From Nitrospira sp. (GTDB taxonomy: Bacteria; Nitrospirota; Nitrospiria; Nitrospirales; Nitrospiraceae): a DNA stretch of 64,000 nucleotides. A model generated the notes under the pieces. The model saw only the letters and a list, made by a program, of their open reading frames with translations, did not search any database and was not told the origin of the DNA. Of this stretch, positions 1-7,985 are shown piece after piece; the first letter of the stretch is position 1; every line of letters starts with the position of its first letter. The translations under genes and the position numbers were made by a program. The DNA lies in NCBI GenBank assembly GCA_030123605.1, contig CP126123.1, forward strand, positions 744,001 through 808,000, written 5' to 3'.

Positions 1-333
1 CCCCGTACGCGTGGCCTCCTCGCCCATTTCTCTGACCGCCGTCGCGGGGAAGGGAATGGCGTCTGGTACACCCGTATGGTCTTTGAGCACCTGGATCTCC
101 CCGCCGGCTTTCGATTTCTTGACCTTCGCCACATAGTTCTGCGTGATATAGGCTCGTCCGATCATGATCTGTGTGCTGACGATGTTGCTGCGCCCTGCCA
201 GCATCGTATCCATCTTGGCCTCTTCCTGCTGGTACAACAGAAAAAGACCGAGCATGATCACCAGAATGGACACCGCAGAAATCGACAGGACGAACTTCGG
301 CCCGATGGTCATATTCTTCATCATAGTCCCCAT
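1..333 (-). CDS. Chemoreceptor-like membrane protein, N-terminal part (cut by window edge)
   Basis: Partial gene: only the first 111 codons are inside the window and the 3' end lies beyond base 1. The product begins with a short basic/polar stretch and one strong membrane segment (about residues 13-34, IGPKFVLSISAVSILVIML), followed by a soluble region starting EEAKMDTML. That region resembles the Tll0287/DUF3365-type sensor domain found in methyl-accepting chemotaxis proteins and sensor kinases. ATG at 333 was chosen because an AGGAGG sits at 338-343, although the spacing is short; ATG at 324 is an alternative. It follows cheB on the same strand, which supports a chemoreceptor over a kinase. 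The signalling domain is not visible, so the class is inferred. Confidence 0.7.
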   Translation of the reverse strand, partial: MGTMMKNMTIGPKFVLSISAVSILVIMLGLFLLYQQEEAKMDTMLAGRSNIVSTQIMIGRAYITQNYVAKVKKSKAGGEIQVLKDHTGVPDAIPFPATAVREMGEEATRTG

Positions 334-381
334 AGCGCCTCCTACCCTCTCCTTTGTGAGCGATTGAGATGACGATCCCTG

Positions 382-1479
382 TCACACCATATTCATGATT
401 TCGCCGATCACGTTGGGGAGCGAAACCACCTTTTCCGCACAGCCCGCTTCCACGACGGCTTTCGGCATGCCGTAGACGACGCAGGATGCCTCATCCTGCG
501 CGATCGTCCGCCCGTTCGCCGCCTTGATCGCTTTCATGCCTTCCAACCCGTCATGTCCCATCCCCGTCAAGATCACACCGATACTGCGCTCGCCATACAA
601 CGTCGCCACCGACTTGAGCATGATGTCGACGGAGGGCGCGTGAGGATGGTGCTCCACGTTCGGTGCCAGCGAGACGACCGTGCTGGTGATGGTTTTCTTA
701 GCGACACGTAACTGAACGCCTCCCGGCGCCACGAGCACGCGGCCCGGCCGCACCTCGTCGCCTTCGACCGCTTCGCGGACCTCGAGTGCGCAGAGATTGT
801 TGAGACGATCGGCGAATGTTTTCGTGAACGATTTAGGCATGTGCTGCACGATGACGATTCCTGCCGGGCAATCCGCTGGGATCATCGGCATGATTTCGAA
901 TAGGGCCTGCGGGCCGCCTGTGGAACATCCGATGGCGATCAGTTTGGTGCCGCGGGTCACACTGACCGCGAAGCTGCTCAGCGCTTTGACCGGCGGGGCG
1001 CCGATCTTTGCAAGCCCGGTCATCGGAACTTTTTTCAACTTGCCGCCGATGTGTCTGGCGGTCAGCACTTTGGAGATCAATTGTGCTTGGATGTCGGCGA
1101 TTTTCGAGGCGACGCCGTCCAGTTGTTTGGGAACGAAATCCACTGCTCCCCATTCCAGGGCTTGCAGGGTTTCTTGAGCGCCTTCGGTCGTGATGGAACT
1201 CACCATGACGACTGGCACGGGATGTTTCGCCATGATGTGCTGCAGAGCCTGCAGGCCCGTCATACCGGGCATCTCCACATCCATGGTGACGACGTCGGGC
1301 TTCAATTGCTGCACCTGCTGGATCGCCTCTTCGCCGTTGCGTGCGACTCCCACGACTTGAATCTGTTTGTCCCCTTCCAACATGCCGGTCAGGCTCTTCC
1401 GCATAAAGGCGGAATCGTCCACGACCAAAACACGAACCGAACGGGTTTGAGGTGTCGTCTGTGAGGATGGAGTAGCCAT
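382..1479 (-). CDS. cheB: CheB: chemotaxis response regulator, receptor methylesterase/deamidase
   Basis: Removes methyl groups from glutamates of chemoreceptors and deamidates glutamines, resetting adaptation when phosphorylated by CheA. An N-terminal receiver domain (about 15-130) has the acidic pair D21/D22, phospho-acceptor D67 in VVTMDVEMPGM and K118 in VPKQ. A linker leads to the CheB catalytic domain (about 175-365), with the triad visible as S186 (GCSTGGP), H213 (VQHMP) and D310 (TGMGHDG). At 365 residues it is of normal length. The ATG at 1479 is preceded by AGGAAACC. It lies between cheV and the receptor gene, all in one direction, as part of a compact che operon. Confidence 0.97.
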   Translation of the reverse strand: MATPSSQTTPQTRSVRVLVVDDSAFMRKSLTGMLEGDKQIQVVGVARNGEEAIQQVQQLKPDVVTMDVEMPGMTGLQALQHIMAKHPVPVVMVSSITTEGAQETLQALEWGAVDFVPKQLDGVASKIADIQAQLISKVLTARHIGGKLKKVPMTGLAKIGAPPVKALSSFAVSVTRGTKLIAIGCSTGGPQALFEIMPMIPADCPAGIVIVQHMPKSFTKTFADRLNNLCALEVREAVEGDEVRPGRVLVAPGGVQLRVAKKTITSTVVSLAPNVEHHPHAPSVDIMLKSVATLYGERSIGVILTGMGHDGLEGMKAIKAANGRTIAQDEASCVVYGMPKAVVEAGCAEKVVSLPNVIGEIMNMV

Positions 1480-1557
1480 GGTTTCCTGTCTGTTACATCG
1501 GCCGTCCGCTGAGAAAGCTTGAATGCCCCTCCATGCGATCGACCGTACACCGCAGAT

Positions 1558-2544
1558 TCAGGCTGCTTTACTTGTCGGCGGTTTCTCCTGACTGAGATGA
1601 AACGACAGTTTCTCCCCTAACATCTTGGCGTCGAACTTCGTGATGTAGTCCGAGGCGCCGACCGATTTGCCCTTTTCCATGTTACAGGCGCCCGTCAAGG
1701 AGGAATGGAGCATCACGGGTAAGTGCGCCAGTCTCGGATCCGCGCGAATGTGTTTCGTCAAGGTGAACCCGTCCATTTCCGGCATCTCGATATCGCTCAA
1801 AATGCAGTGGATCTGATCGACGCATGGTTTACCTTCCGCGGTGGCTTGGTCCGCAAGCGCCTGCAGTTTCGTCCAGGCTTCCCCGCCGGTCGTGGCCATG
1901 ATGTACGACATCTCGAGACGCTCCAGTGCTTTACGAATTTGCGTCCGCGCCACCGAGGAATCGTCGGCAAACAACATACATTTCGATTTCAGTGCCGGGG
2001 TCACCACCATTCCCGCGAACACTTCATCGTCCGAGCGGGGACAGATATCATGCAGTACTTTCTCCACGTCGAGAATCAGCACCATCCGGCCATTGTCCAA
2101 CATCGTCACGGCCGTGACCGCGCCTTTGTTGTTTTCCCTGACGATCGCCGGGGGAGTTTTGATCGCGGCCCATGAGAAGCGAATGATGCGATCGACGCCG
2201 GAGACGAGAAATCCCTGCAGGCTTCCGTTGTATTCGGAGACGATCAGGTAGGGATGTGAGACCCGCGGTCCCCCCTCGGTCCCCTCTGCCGTCTCCATTC
2301 CCAATCCCAAGCTGCGTTTGAGACCCACCACGGGTACCATGATCCCGCGGATGTTGGCCATGCCCACGATACGGCTGTCCGCTTCCGGAATCTGGGTGAG
2401 CGCCGGCAGTTTCATGACCTCACGGACCTTGAAGACGTTGATGCCGTAGATTTCATTCGTTCCCAGCTTAAACAACAACAGTTCCATCTGATTGGCACCG
2501 GCCAACCTGGTCCGCGCATCGATTTCATTGATGAGATTCGACAT
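1558..2544 (-). CDS. cheV: CheV: CheW-receiver chemotaxis coupling protein
   Basis: Couples chemoreceptors to CheA and tunes sensitivity through its own phosphorylation. The N-terminal CheW-like domain (about 17-165) shows the family pattern around FKLGTNEIYGINVFKVREV and IRGIMVPVV. The C-terminal receiver domain (about 190-315) carries acidic pair DD in LFADDSSVAR, phospho-acceptor Asp in ILSDIEMPEMDG and a Lys in YITKFDAKML. The full length (328 residues) is typical of CheV. It is the only CheW-domain protein besides CheA in the window; no separate cheW is present, so CheV may serve as the coupling protein for this cluster. Start ATG 2544 has GGAGG-like sequence just upstream. Confidence 0.95.
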   Translation of the reverse strand: MSNLINEIDARTRLAGANQMELLLFKLGTNEIYGINVFKVREVMKLPALTQIPEADSRIVGMANIRGIMVPVVGLKRSLGLGMETAEGTEGGPRVSHPYLIVSEYNGSLQGFLVSGVDRIIRFSWAAIKTPPAIVRENNKGAVTAVTMLDNGRMVLILDVEKVLHDICPRSDDEVFAGMVVTPALKSKCMLFADDSSVARTQIRKALERLEMSYIMATTGGEAWTKLQALADQATAEGKPCVDQIHCILSDIEMPEMDGFTLTKHIRADPRLAHLPVMLHSSLTGACNMEKGKSVGASDYITKFDAKMLGEKLSFHLSQEKPPTSKAA

Positions 2545-2577
2545 GACTCCTCCGATCTCGCGCGTCGTCGTCCTTCC

Positions 2578-2602
2578 CTCGTGCCGCTCAGGAGGGCACG
2601 AG
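2578..2602 (-). other. Stem-loop between cheA and cheV
   Basis: An 8-bp perfect inverted repeat (CTCGTGCC at 2578-2585 pairs with GGCACGAG at 2595-2602, 9-nt loop) lies in the 110-bp gap between the cheA stop and the cheV start. No T-run follows on the minus strand, so it could stabilise or partly terminate the cheA transcript. Function is inferred only from structure. Confidence 0.4.
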
Positions 2603-2654
2603 GCGCATTCCGCCCCACGGCCAGTCCGCAGCGTTTTTACAGCCTTAGTGACGG

Positions 2655-4559
2655 TTACGTGGCCATCCCGGCGGTGTGCCAGGCCTGTGCATTCTGAACC
2701 AATTCCGCGGTGTCGAGAATGAGCACCACCTTGCCTTCACCGGTGATCGTGGCACCCGACACGCCCTTGACGGTTTCCAAATACTCCCAGATGGACTTGA
2801 TGACGACCTCCTCTTGGGAGCGCAATTCGTCGACCACCACGCCCACCCGTCGGTCGCCCAACGCAGCCACGACGACATAAAACCGATCGCGTTCGGCATC
2901 CGTCGGGATCTCGAACTCCTGGGCCAGGCGGATCAGCGGCAGTACCCGATCCCGCAGATGCAGCACTTCGCGCCCGTTGATGGTCTTGATGTCGGAACGG
3001 GAAATCCGGACCGCTTCGATCACGGTGCTCAGCGGTATGGCGAAAATCGACCGTTCCACTTCCACCATCAGGGCTTGAATGATCGCAATCGTCAGCGGCA
3101 GCTTGATGATGATCTGGCTGCCTTTGCCCGGCTCGGATTCCAGATCCACACTGCCGTTGATCTTCCGAATGTTGGTCCGCACGACATCCATGCCGACGCC
3201 GCGGCCGGACACATCGGTGACGTGCTCGGCCGTGCTGAATCCGGGCAGAAAAATGAGGTTCAACACTTCGCGATGTTCCATGGCTGCCAATTCGGCTTCC
3301 CCGATCAATCCCTTGGCCAAGGCCTTGGCTTTGATCTTCTCGACGGGGATTCCGCGCCCGTCGTCGTTGATACGGATGACGATGCTGTTGCCTTCCTGGC
3401 TGGCGGCAATGGTCAACTGTCCTTCGCCGGCCTTGCCTCTGGCCTGCCGTTCCGCCGGCGTTTCGATGCCGTGATCGATGGCGTTGCGTACCAGATGCAC
3501 CAACGGGTCACCGATTTCATCGGCGACGGATTTGTCGAGCTCGGTCTCTTCTCCGCGCATTTCCAGCCGCACCTGCTTGCCGAGCTTTTGTGAGAGATCG
3601 CGCACCATACGCGGCAATTTCGCGAAGACCTTCTTGATCGGCAGCATGCGGGTTTTCATGACCGCCAATTGCAGATCGGTCGTCACCAGGTTGAGTTGGG
3701 CAAGGGTTTCGCTCAAGGCCCGCACCTGGGGGTCTGATTCGTGGTTCTGCTCCAGTTGGGTGCCGATCTTGATCAACCGATTGCGGCCTAGGACCAACTC
3801 GCCGACCAGGTTCATCACACTGTCGAGCCGTTTGGTTTCCACTCGGATGGTCGCGTCTTCTTCCGTCGGCTTCGGCTGTTTCTCCTGTTTTTGCAGCGCC
3901 TGATCCAGTGCGCGCTCGGTAATGGCTTTGGCCTGGAGGAGAATCTCGCCCAAGGGAGTTTTGGGATCGGACTGATGCTGTTGGGCGTTGAGGGCGTCCA
4001 GCACTTGATCTTTCGACGCCAATCCTTCGTTCACCAGGATTTCACCCAAGGTGGGCGGTGTCGAGGCCGGAGGGTCGTGGGGTACCTCTGGAGGTGCGAT
4101 GTCGACAGACGGTGACGGTGATGCGAGTGCCTGGTCCCCACTCGTCTCGGCCGGCGTCGGATGCCCCGTCTTTCCGTTGATGATGTCATCCAATTTGGCG
4201 GCGATGCCTTCCGTCTCGACATGGGTGTCGGTGCCCGACTCTCGAATATCGGTCATCAACGCTTTAATCACGTCGATGGCCTCCAGGATGACACTGATCA
4301 CCGCCGGAACGACCGCCATGTCACCCTGCCGGAGTTTGTTGAGGATGTTTTCTCCGCGATGGGCGACATCCACCAAGTGGTTGAATCCCAAAAAGCCGGC
4401 GGAGCCCTTCATGCTGTGCATCGCGCGAAAAATTTCGTTGAGCAGATCTTTGTTGGTAGGGTCGGACTCCAACGTCACGAACCGCTGATCCAACACCTCC
4501 AGCATCTCGTTGGATTCGGTGAGAAAGTCGTTGAGGATTTCCTGCATTTCATCGCTCAT
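2655..4559 (-). CDS. cheA: CheA: chemotaxis histidine kinase with an unusual inserted segment
   Basis: Autophosphorylating kinase that phosphorylates CheY, CheB and CheV in response to receptor signals. Domains: Hpt (1-110) with H48 in RAMHSMKGSAGFLG; a proline-rich linker; a segment (about 170-225) with two LGEIL motifs (LGEILVNEGL and LGEILLQAKA); dimerisation domain from about 235 (VETKRLDSVMNLVGELV); ATPase domain with N box LVRNAIDHGIE and G boxes GRGIP and GRGVGMDVV; and a C-terminal CheW-like domain (about 505-630). There is no recognisable P2 (CheY-binding) domain; the LGEIL segment occupies its place. The gene stops 8 bp before cheZ begins upstream. Length is 634 residues. Confidence 0.97.
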   Translation of the reverse strand: MSDEMQEILNDFLTESNEMLEVLDQRFVTLESDPTNKDLLNEIFRAMHSMKGSAGFLGFNHLVDVAHRGENILNKLRQGDMAVVPAVISVILEAIDVIKALMTDIRESGTDTHVETEGIAAKLDDIINGKTGHPTPAETSGDQALASPSPSVDIAPPEVPHDPPASTPPTLGEILVNEGLASKDQVLDALNAQQHQSDPKTPLGEILLQAKAITERALDQALQKQEKQPKPTEEDATIRVETKRLDSVMNLVGELVLGRNRLIKIGTQLEQNHESDPQVRALSETLAQLNLVTTDLQLAVMKTRMLPIKKVFAKLPRMVRDLSQKLGKQVRLEMRGEETELDKSVADEIGDPLVHLVRNAIDHGIETPAERQARGKAGEGQLTIAASQEGNSIVIRINDDGRGIPVEKIKAKALAKGLIGEAELAAMEHREVLNLIFLPGFSTAEHVTDVSGRGVGMDVVRTNIRKINGSVDLESEPGKGSQIIIKLPLTIAIIQALMVEVERSIFAIPLSTVIEAVRISRSDIKTINGREVLHLRDRVLPLIRLAQEFEIPTDAERDRFYVVVAALGDRRVGVVVDELRSQEEVVIKSIWEYLETVKGVSGATITGEGKVVLILDTAELVQNAQAWHTAGMAT

Positions 4560-4567
4560 AACCCACC

Positions 4568-5218
4568 TCAGTTAAACCCGAATTGCTTCAGAATCTCGTC
4601 GGCGAGATCCTGGTTCATCGAGGTATTCTTGGTCGCTTCCAACTGCTTCAACATCTCATTGGCCTTGCTCGGATCGTTTTTGGCGACCTGTTTCTGATAG
4701 GGACCGAATACCACGACCAGTTGGAGCAGCTTGTGCTCGACTTCGTCGAGGATCGTCACCAATTTGTTGACGCTTTGGGCCACCAGATCCTGAAAGGAAA
4801 GTGCCGTCATGATGTCGAGCAGTCGTTTGTCGTCCTGTCCGAACTGCTGTCCGATGGCCTGCACCTGTTGTATGAGCGCCGGGGAGACCTTCGCGTGCTG
4901 GAGCGACTGCGTCAGCTCCTTCAGCATCTTGGTGATCTGGGTGTGGTTGTCCTGAATGGCCTCCACTTCCAGCATGACTCGATGCGTTCCCTGTTCGGTC
5001 AGCGTCTTGAGGTTGGTGAGGTGACTCACCGCTTGGGGCAATTGTTCGGTGGAGCTGTTCACCGGCGCGCTGAATTCAGACAAGGTCCGCATCGTCGTAT
5101 CGATAAATCGAGCCAGTTCGCCGAGTTCTTCATAGAGTTTGGTATTGGACTCCCTGCCGTCACGCTCTGATTCGCTCGCTGCCCTGCTCGACTGTGCCGA
5201 TGCATGTGATTGTGCCAT
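4568..5218 (-). CDS. cheZ: CheZ: CheY-phosphate phosphatase
   Basis: Speeds dephosphorylation of CheY-P. The protein is almost entirely helical, and the conserved active-site region is visible as LSFQDLVAQSVNKL, keeping the Asp and catalytic Gln of the family pattern. The extreme C terminus (DEILKQFGFN) is a short amphipathic tail like the CheY-binding peptide of known CheZ proteins. The ATG at 5218 is preferred because GAGGGTGG lies just before it; an upstream in-frame GTG at 5230 would add four residues but lacks a ribosome-binding site. It lies between cheY and cheA, in the usual partnership. Confidence 0.92.
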   Translation of the reverse strand: MAQSHASAQSSRAASESERDGRESNTKLYEELGELARFIDTTMRTLSEFSAPVNSSTEQLPQAVSHLTNLKTLTEQGTHRVMLEVEAIQDNHTQITKMLKELTQSLQHAKVSPALIQQVQAIGQQFGQDDKRLLDIMTALSFQDLVAQSVNKLVTILDEVEHKLLQLVVVFGPYQKQVAKNDPSKANEMLKQLEATKNTSMNQDLADEILKQFGFN

Positions 5219-5244
5219 TGCCACCCTCACCGGTGAGGAACCGG

Positions 5245-5625
5245 TTATTTGAAAATCTTGTTGATCTTGTCCTGCATTGTCTCGGCCGTGAACGGCTTGA
5301 CGACATAATTGCTGACGCCCGCCTGGACGGCTTCCAAAAGGTTCTCCTTCTGGGCTTCGGCCGTGACCATCAAGACCGGAATCTTTTTCAGCTTCTCATC
5401 GGCTCGGATCGCGCGCAGCATGTCGATGCCCATCATGACCGGCATATTCCAGTCGGACACGACGAAGCCGTAGGTATCCGCATGCAACTTGGTGAGTGCG
5501 TCCTGGCCGTTCTCGGCCTCTTCCAAATTGTTGAACCCCAGTTGTTTGAGGATATTCTTGACGATGCGCCGCATGGTGGACATGTCGTCGACGACGAGAA
5601 TTTTCATATTGGGATCAGCTGGCAT
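5245..5625 (-). CDS. cheY: CheY: single-domain chemotaxis response regulator
   Basis: Phosphorylated by CheA; CheY-P binds FliM and FliN at the motor to alter rotation. The 126-residue protein is a stand-alone receiver domain with the expected residues: acidic pair D13/D14, phospho-acceptor D58 ([10 protein letters not shown]), T88 (MVTAEA) and K110 (VVKPFTAE). A strong AGGAGG precedes ATG 5625. It lies immediately downstream of cheR and upstream of cheZ. DWNMP is the typical chemotaxis CheY signature, which separates it from sporulation or other receivers. Confidence 0.97.
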   Translation of the reverse strand: MPADPNMKILVVDDMSTMRRIVKNILKQLGFNNLEEAENGQDALTKLHADTYGFVVSDWNMPVMMGIDMLRAIRADEKLKKIPVLMVTAEAQKENLLEAVQAGVSNYVVKPFTAETMQDKINKIFK

Positions 5626-5637
5626 GAACGGTCCTCC

Positions 5638-6501
5638 TTACTGTTTCTCGTGAATGACGGAACGGCCCGCATGAATGGTCCGGAACAGTCCGGCTGCGAC
5701 ATGTAACGTTTCCGAAAACCCGATCATCAAATATCCTTTGGGACGCAAGGCATCGCGTAAGTCTGAGACGATCTGGGCTTTGGCCTTGTCGTCGAAGTAG
5801 ATGAGGCAGTTGCGGCAAAAGACGATGTCCATCCCGCGTATCAATTTGAGGCGGGGACGGTCGTACAGGTTCACCGTCATGAATCGCACCATGTCCCTCA
5901 CCTGGGGGACGAGCGTGTGCTGTTCTTTCGTGCCGGTGAAATATTTCGCCAACATGGTCGGAGGAACCTTACGGAGCGAATGCGAACTGTAACTGGCGGT
6001 CCTCGCGACCGACAGAACATTTTCACTGATATCCGTCGCCAAAATATCGATGGTCCATCCGGACAGCGGAGGGTGCTCGCGCAGCAGCAATGCCAAGGTA
6101 TAGGGTTCGTCTCCGGTGGAGCAGGCGGCACTCCAAATACGAATTTGTTTGGTCGCCGCGTTGGTTTTCATGACCTCTGGAATCATGACCTTCATGAACG
6201 TATCGAGCTGTGCCTCATCGCGGAAGAAATAGGTCTCATTGGTGGTAATGACCGTGTACAGTTCGGTGAATTCACGGTCGCGGTACGCGTCGAAGCGCAA
6301 GTAGTTGAGATAACTTTCGAACGTCAGGCAGCGGCAGGCTTTCAATCGAGGTTGTAACCGATTTTCCAGCAGGTAGATCTTGTTTTCCTGGAAGTGGATA
6401 CCGGTCTGTTCATAGATCAGGTCCCGCAGGTGCTTGAAGGTGTCGACCTTCAGCTTGGGCTCCGGCACATCCGTTTTCTTCACCGTATTCGTGTCGGTCA
6501 T
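5638..6501 (-). CDS. cheR: CheR: chemoreceptor glutamate methyltransferase
   Basis: Transfers methyl groups from S-adenosylmethionine to receptor glutamates, opposing CheB. An N-terminal helical CheR_N domain (YEQTGIHFQENKIYLLENRL) precedes the SAM-binding domain with WSAACSTGDEPYTLALLL and the CRNCLIYFD motif near the C terminus. No receptor-binding pentapeptide or TPR extension is seen. ATG 6501 is chosen because GAGAGG lies 8 bases upstream; an open frame continues further upstream, but that part (rich in Arg, Pro and Ser) does not resemble CheR. Stop is 12 bp before cheY. Confidence 0.95.
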   Translation of the reverse strand: MTDTNTVKKTDVPEPKLKVDTFKHLRDLIYEQTGIHFQENKIYLLENRLQPRLKACRCLTFESYLNYLRFDAYRDREFTELYTVITTNETYFFRDEAQLDTFMKVMIPEVMKTNAATKQIRIWSAACSTGDEPYTLALLLREHPPLSGWTIDILATDISENVLSVARTASYSSHSLRKVPPTMLAKYFTGTKEQHTLVPQVRDMVRFMTVNLYDRPRLKLIRGMDIVFCRNCLIYFDDKAKAQIVSDLRDALRPKGYLMIGFSETLHVAAGLFRTIHAGRSVIHEKQ

Positions 6502-6613
6502 CGAATGCCTCTCATGAATCGCCGCAGGTGACGGAGTGGACTTGCCGGAGCCGGAATCTCCGAGCCGTACGTATTCAGGCCGGCGCGACACTCTTCCCTT
6601 TTCAATGGAGAGG

Positions 6614-6868
6614 TCAGGTCTGCTTGGCTCGACTGTGTATCCATTCGTGAATGTCGCGTCGGAGAAAACGCCAATGCTTCCCGATTTTTGAAGCCGGCAA
6701 CTGCCCCAGACGCGCGAGTTTGTATACCGTGGATTTAGGGACGCGCAGAAATCGCGCCACTTCCATCACGGTTAAAATCTCGCTCTCCGAAAGAAGTGCA
6801 CCGTCGACGTTGCCTGTGGTTGTTGCTGCGAATGCATCATTCATGACGGATGAGGTATCGGTGGGCAT
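6614..6868 (-). CDS. Small excisionase/MerR-type helix-turn-helix DNA-binding protein
   Basis: An 84-residue protein whose C-terminal half is a winged helix-turn-helix of the excisionase/HTH_17 family: LTVMEVARFLRVPKSTVY, LGQLPASKIGKHWRFLRR and DIHEWI. Such proteins bind short DNA sites; the target is unknown. The gene diverges from the MinD/ParA-like gene, and the shared upstream region holds an 11-bp inverted repeat that is a possible operator. No ribosome-binding site precedes ATG 6868, and a good sigma-28-like element overlaps the first codons, so translation may really begin at ATG 6844 (MNDAFAATT). Domain assignment is firm; the start is not. Confidence 0.8.
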   Translation of the reverse strand: MPTDTSSVMNDAFAATTTGNVDGALLSESEILTVMEVARFLRVPKSTVYKLARLGQLPASKIGKHWRFLRRDIHEWIHSRAKQT

Positions 6869-6882
6869 GGTCTTAAACTTTA
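6855..6882 (-). promoter_or_regulatory. Candidate sigma-28 promoter for the HTH gene
   Basis: On the minus strand TAAAGTTT (6882-6875, identical to the classical FliA -35) is followed by a 12-nt spacer and ACCGATAC (6862-6855). Spacer and -10 match the other FliA-type sites in this window. It overlaps the first annotated codons, implying an RNA start near 6848 and a near-leaderless message from ATG 6844. Confidence 0.5.
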
Positions 6883-6930
6883 ATTGCCGGTTGTTGGATG
6901 ATCGGGCTCGATAGGCGAGGTCAGCTCGGA

Positions 6931-6967
6931 ACAGAGCGAACGAGGGTCCTCAGGAGGTTCGCTCTGT
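6931..6967. repeat. 11-bp perfect inverted repeat in the HTH/MinD-like divergent region
   Basis: ACAGAGCGAAC (6931-6941) and GTTCGCTCTGT (6957-6967) are perfect inverted copies 15 bp apart, with an inner GAGG/CCTC pairing. It lies 75 bp upstream of the MinD/ParA-like gene. It could be an operator for the divergently encoded HTH protein or an RNA hairpin in the leader. Confidence 0.6.
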
Positions 6968-7042
6968 CGCCGCTAATGTTTTGCCCTTCGAAAGCCGAAA
7001 GAAGGAACGGCAAACAGACACAACGGAGAAAGACTGGTTCGG

Positions 7043-7972
7043 ATGGCTGTCATCGTTTCGATCGGATCGGGAAAGGGCGGCGTGGGAAAGAGCGTCATGG
7101 CCGCCAACTTGGCCATGTTGCTTGCCCGAGAGGGAAAGCAGGTCGTGTTGGCCGATCTCGATGTGGGCGGTGCCGATGCGCACATCCTGTTCGGCATGTT
7201 GCACCCTCCCCTCACCTTGACCGACTTCATCGAGCGCCAGGCCGAGCGTCTCCAAGACGTGCTGCAGCCGGTCTCGGCGCATCCCTTCCTCCAGTTGATT
7301 CCCGGTACGGGAGAGACATTGGCGACCGCCAACCTTCCGTATGCCAAAAAAAAGCGGCTCATCCGCCACTTCAGGCAACTTCAGGCCGATGTGATCATCG
7401 TCGATATCGGCGCCGGGACGAGTTATCACGCGCTGGACTTTTTTCTCATGGCCGACCACTACCTCACGGTGGCCACACCGGATCCGACGTCGGTTCTCGA
7501 TCTCTACCGATTCATCAAACTCGCTGCGATCCGCCGCGTCCTGTCGGCATTTTTATCGCGGGATGCCGTCAGCGAGACACTCTCCGACCGCGACTTCGCC
7601 AGCATCGAGGAAGTCATTCAGACCGTAGGAGACACGAGTCCCGATGCCAGGGAGATTGCGACAAGGACGCTGCAGGGGTTCCAACCGCACCTCATCCTCA
7701 ACCGAGTGTCCGGCAAGTCGCGGATCAACGTGTTGCAGTTAAAGAAACTGTTGAGAGAATATGTCGGCGGGGACCTGACCATGCTGGGCGAGATTCCGGA
7801 TGACTCGGCTATGACGCGTGCCGTCCGCAGCTATCTTCCGGTCGTGGAGTTCGAGCCGACTGCACCGGCGTCACTGGCCTTGGAAAAAACGGCTCAAGCC
7901 TTGCTCAATATTTTGATCCGCCCGATGCCCTCGCCTGCCGAGCATCTTCCGTCACGCGAACAAGCCGCCTGA
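7043..7972 (+). CDS. MinD/ParA-family P-loop ATPase, second FlhG-like copy
   Basis: Deviant Walker A ATPase: SGKGGVGKSV near the N terminus (signature Lys present), switch I DLDVGGADAHILFG, and switch II/Walker B VDIGAGTSYHALDFF. It is longer (309 residues) than the flhG product encoded at 47844 and differs in its middle region, which has an inserted helical stretch near SAFLSRDAVSETL. Proteins of this branch position polar structures such as flagella or chemosensory arrays, but the exact target cannot be read from sequence. It is one of three plus-strand genes in the window and is divergent from the HTH gene. Only a weak ribosome-binding site (GGAG, distant) precedes ATG 7043. It ends 13 bp from the convergent PilZ gene. 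Confidence 0.82.
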   Translation: MAVIVSIGSGKGGVGKSVMAANLAMLLAREGKQVVLADLDVGGADAHILFGMLHPPLTLTDFIERQAERLQDVLQPVSAHPFLQLIPGTGETLATANLPYAKKKRLIRHFRQLQADVIIVDIGAGTSYHALDFFLMADHYLTVATPDPTSVLDLYRFIKLAAIRRVLSAFLSRDAVSETLSDRDFASIEEVIQTVGDTSPDAREIATRTLQGFQPHLILNRVSGKSRINVLQLKKLLREYVGGDLTMLGEIPDDSAMTRAVRSYLPVVEFEPTAPASLALEKTAQALLNILIRPMPSPAEHLPSREQAA

Positions 7973-7985
7973 TACAGAACGGCGT

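Noticed and set aside
1495-1522. Sigma-28-like site upstream of cheB (TCAAGCTT-N12-GCCGATGT).
   Set aside because: The RNA would start within the cheB ribosome-binding site, and both boxes have two mismatches; likely chance.
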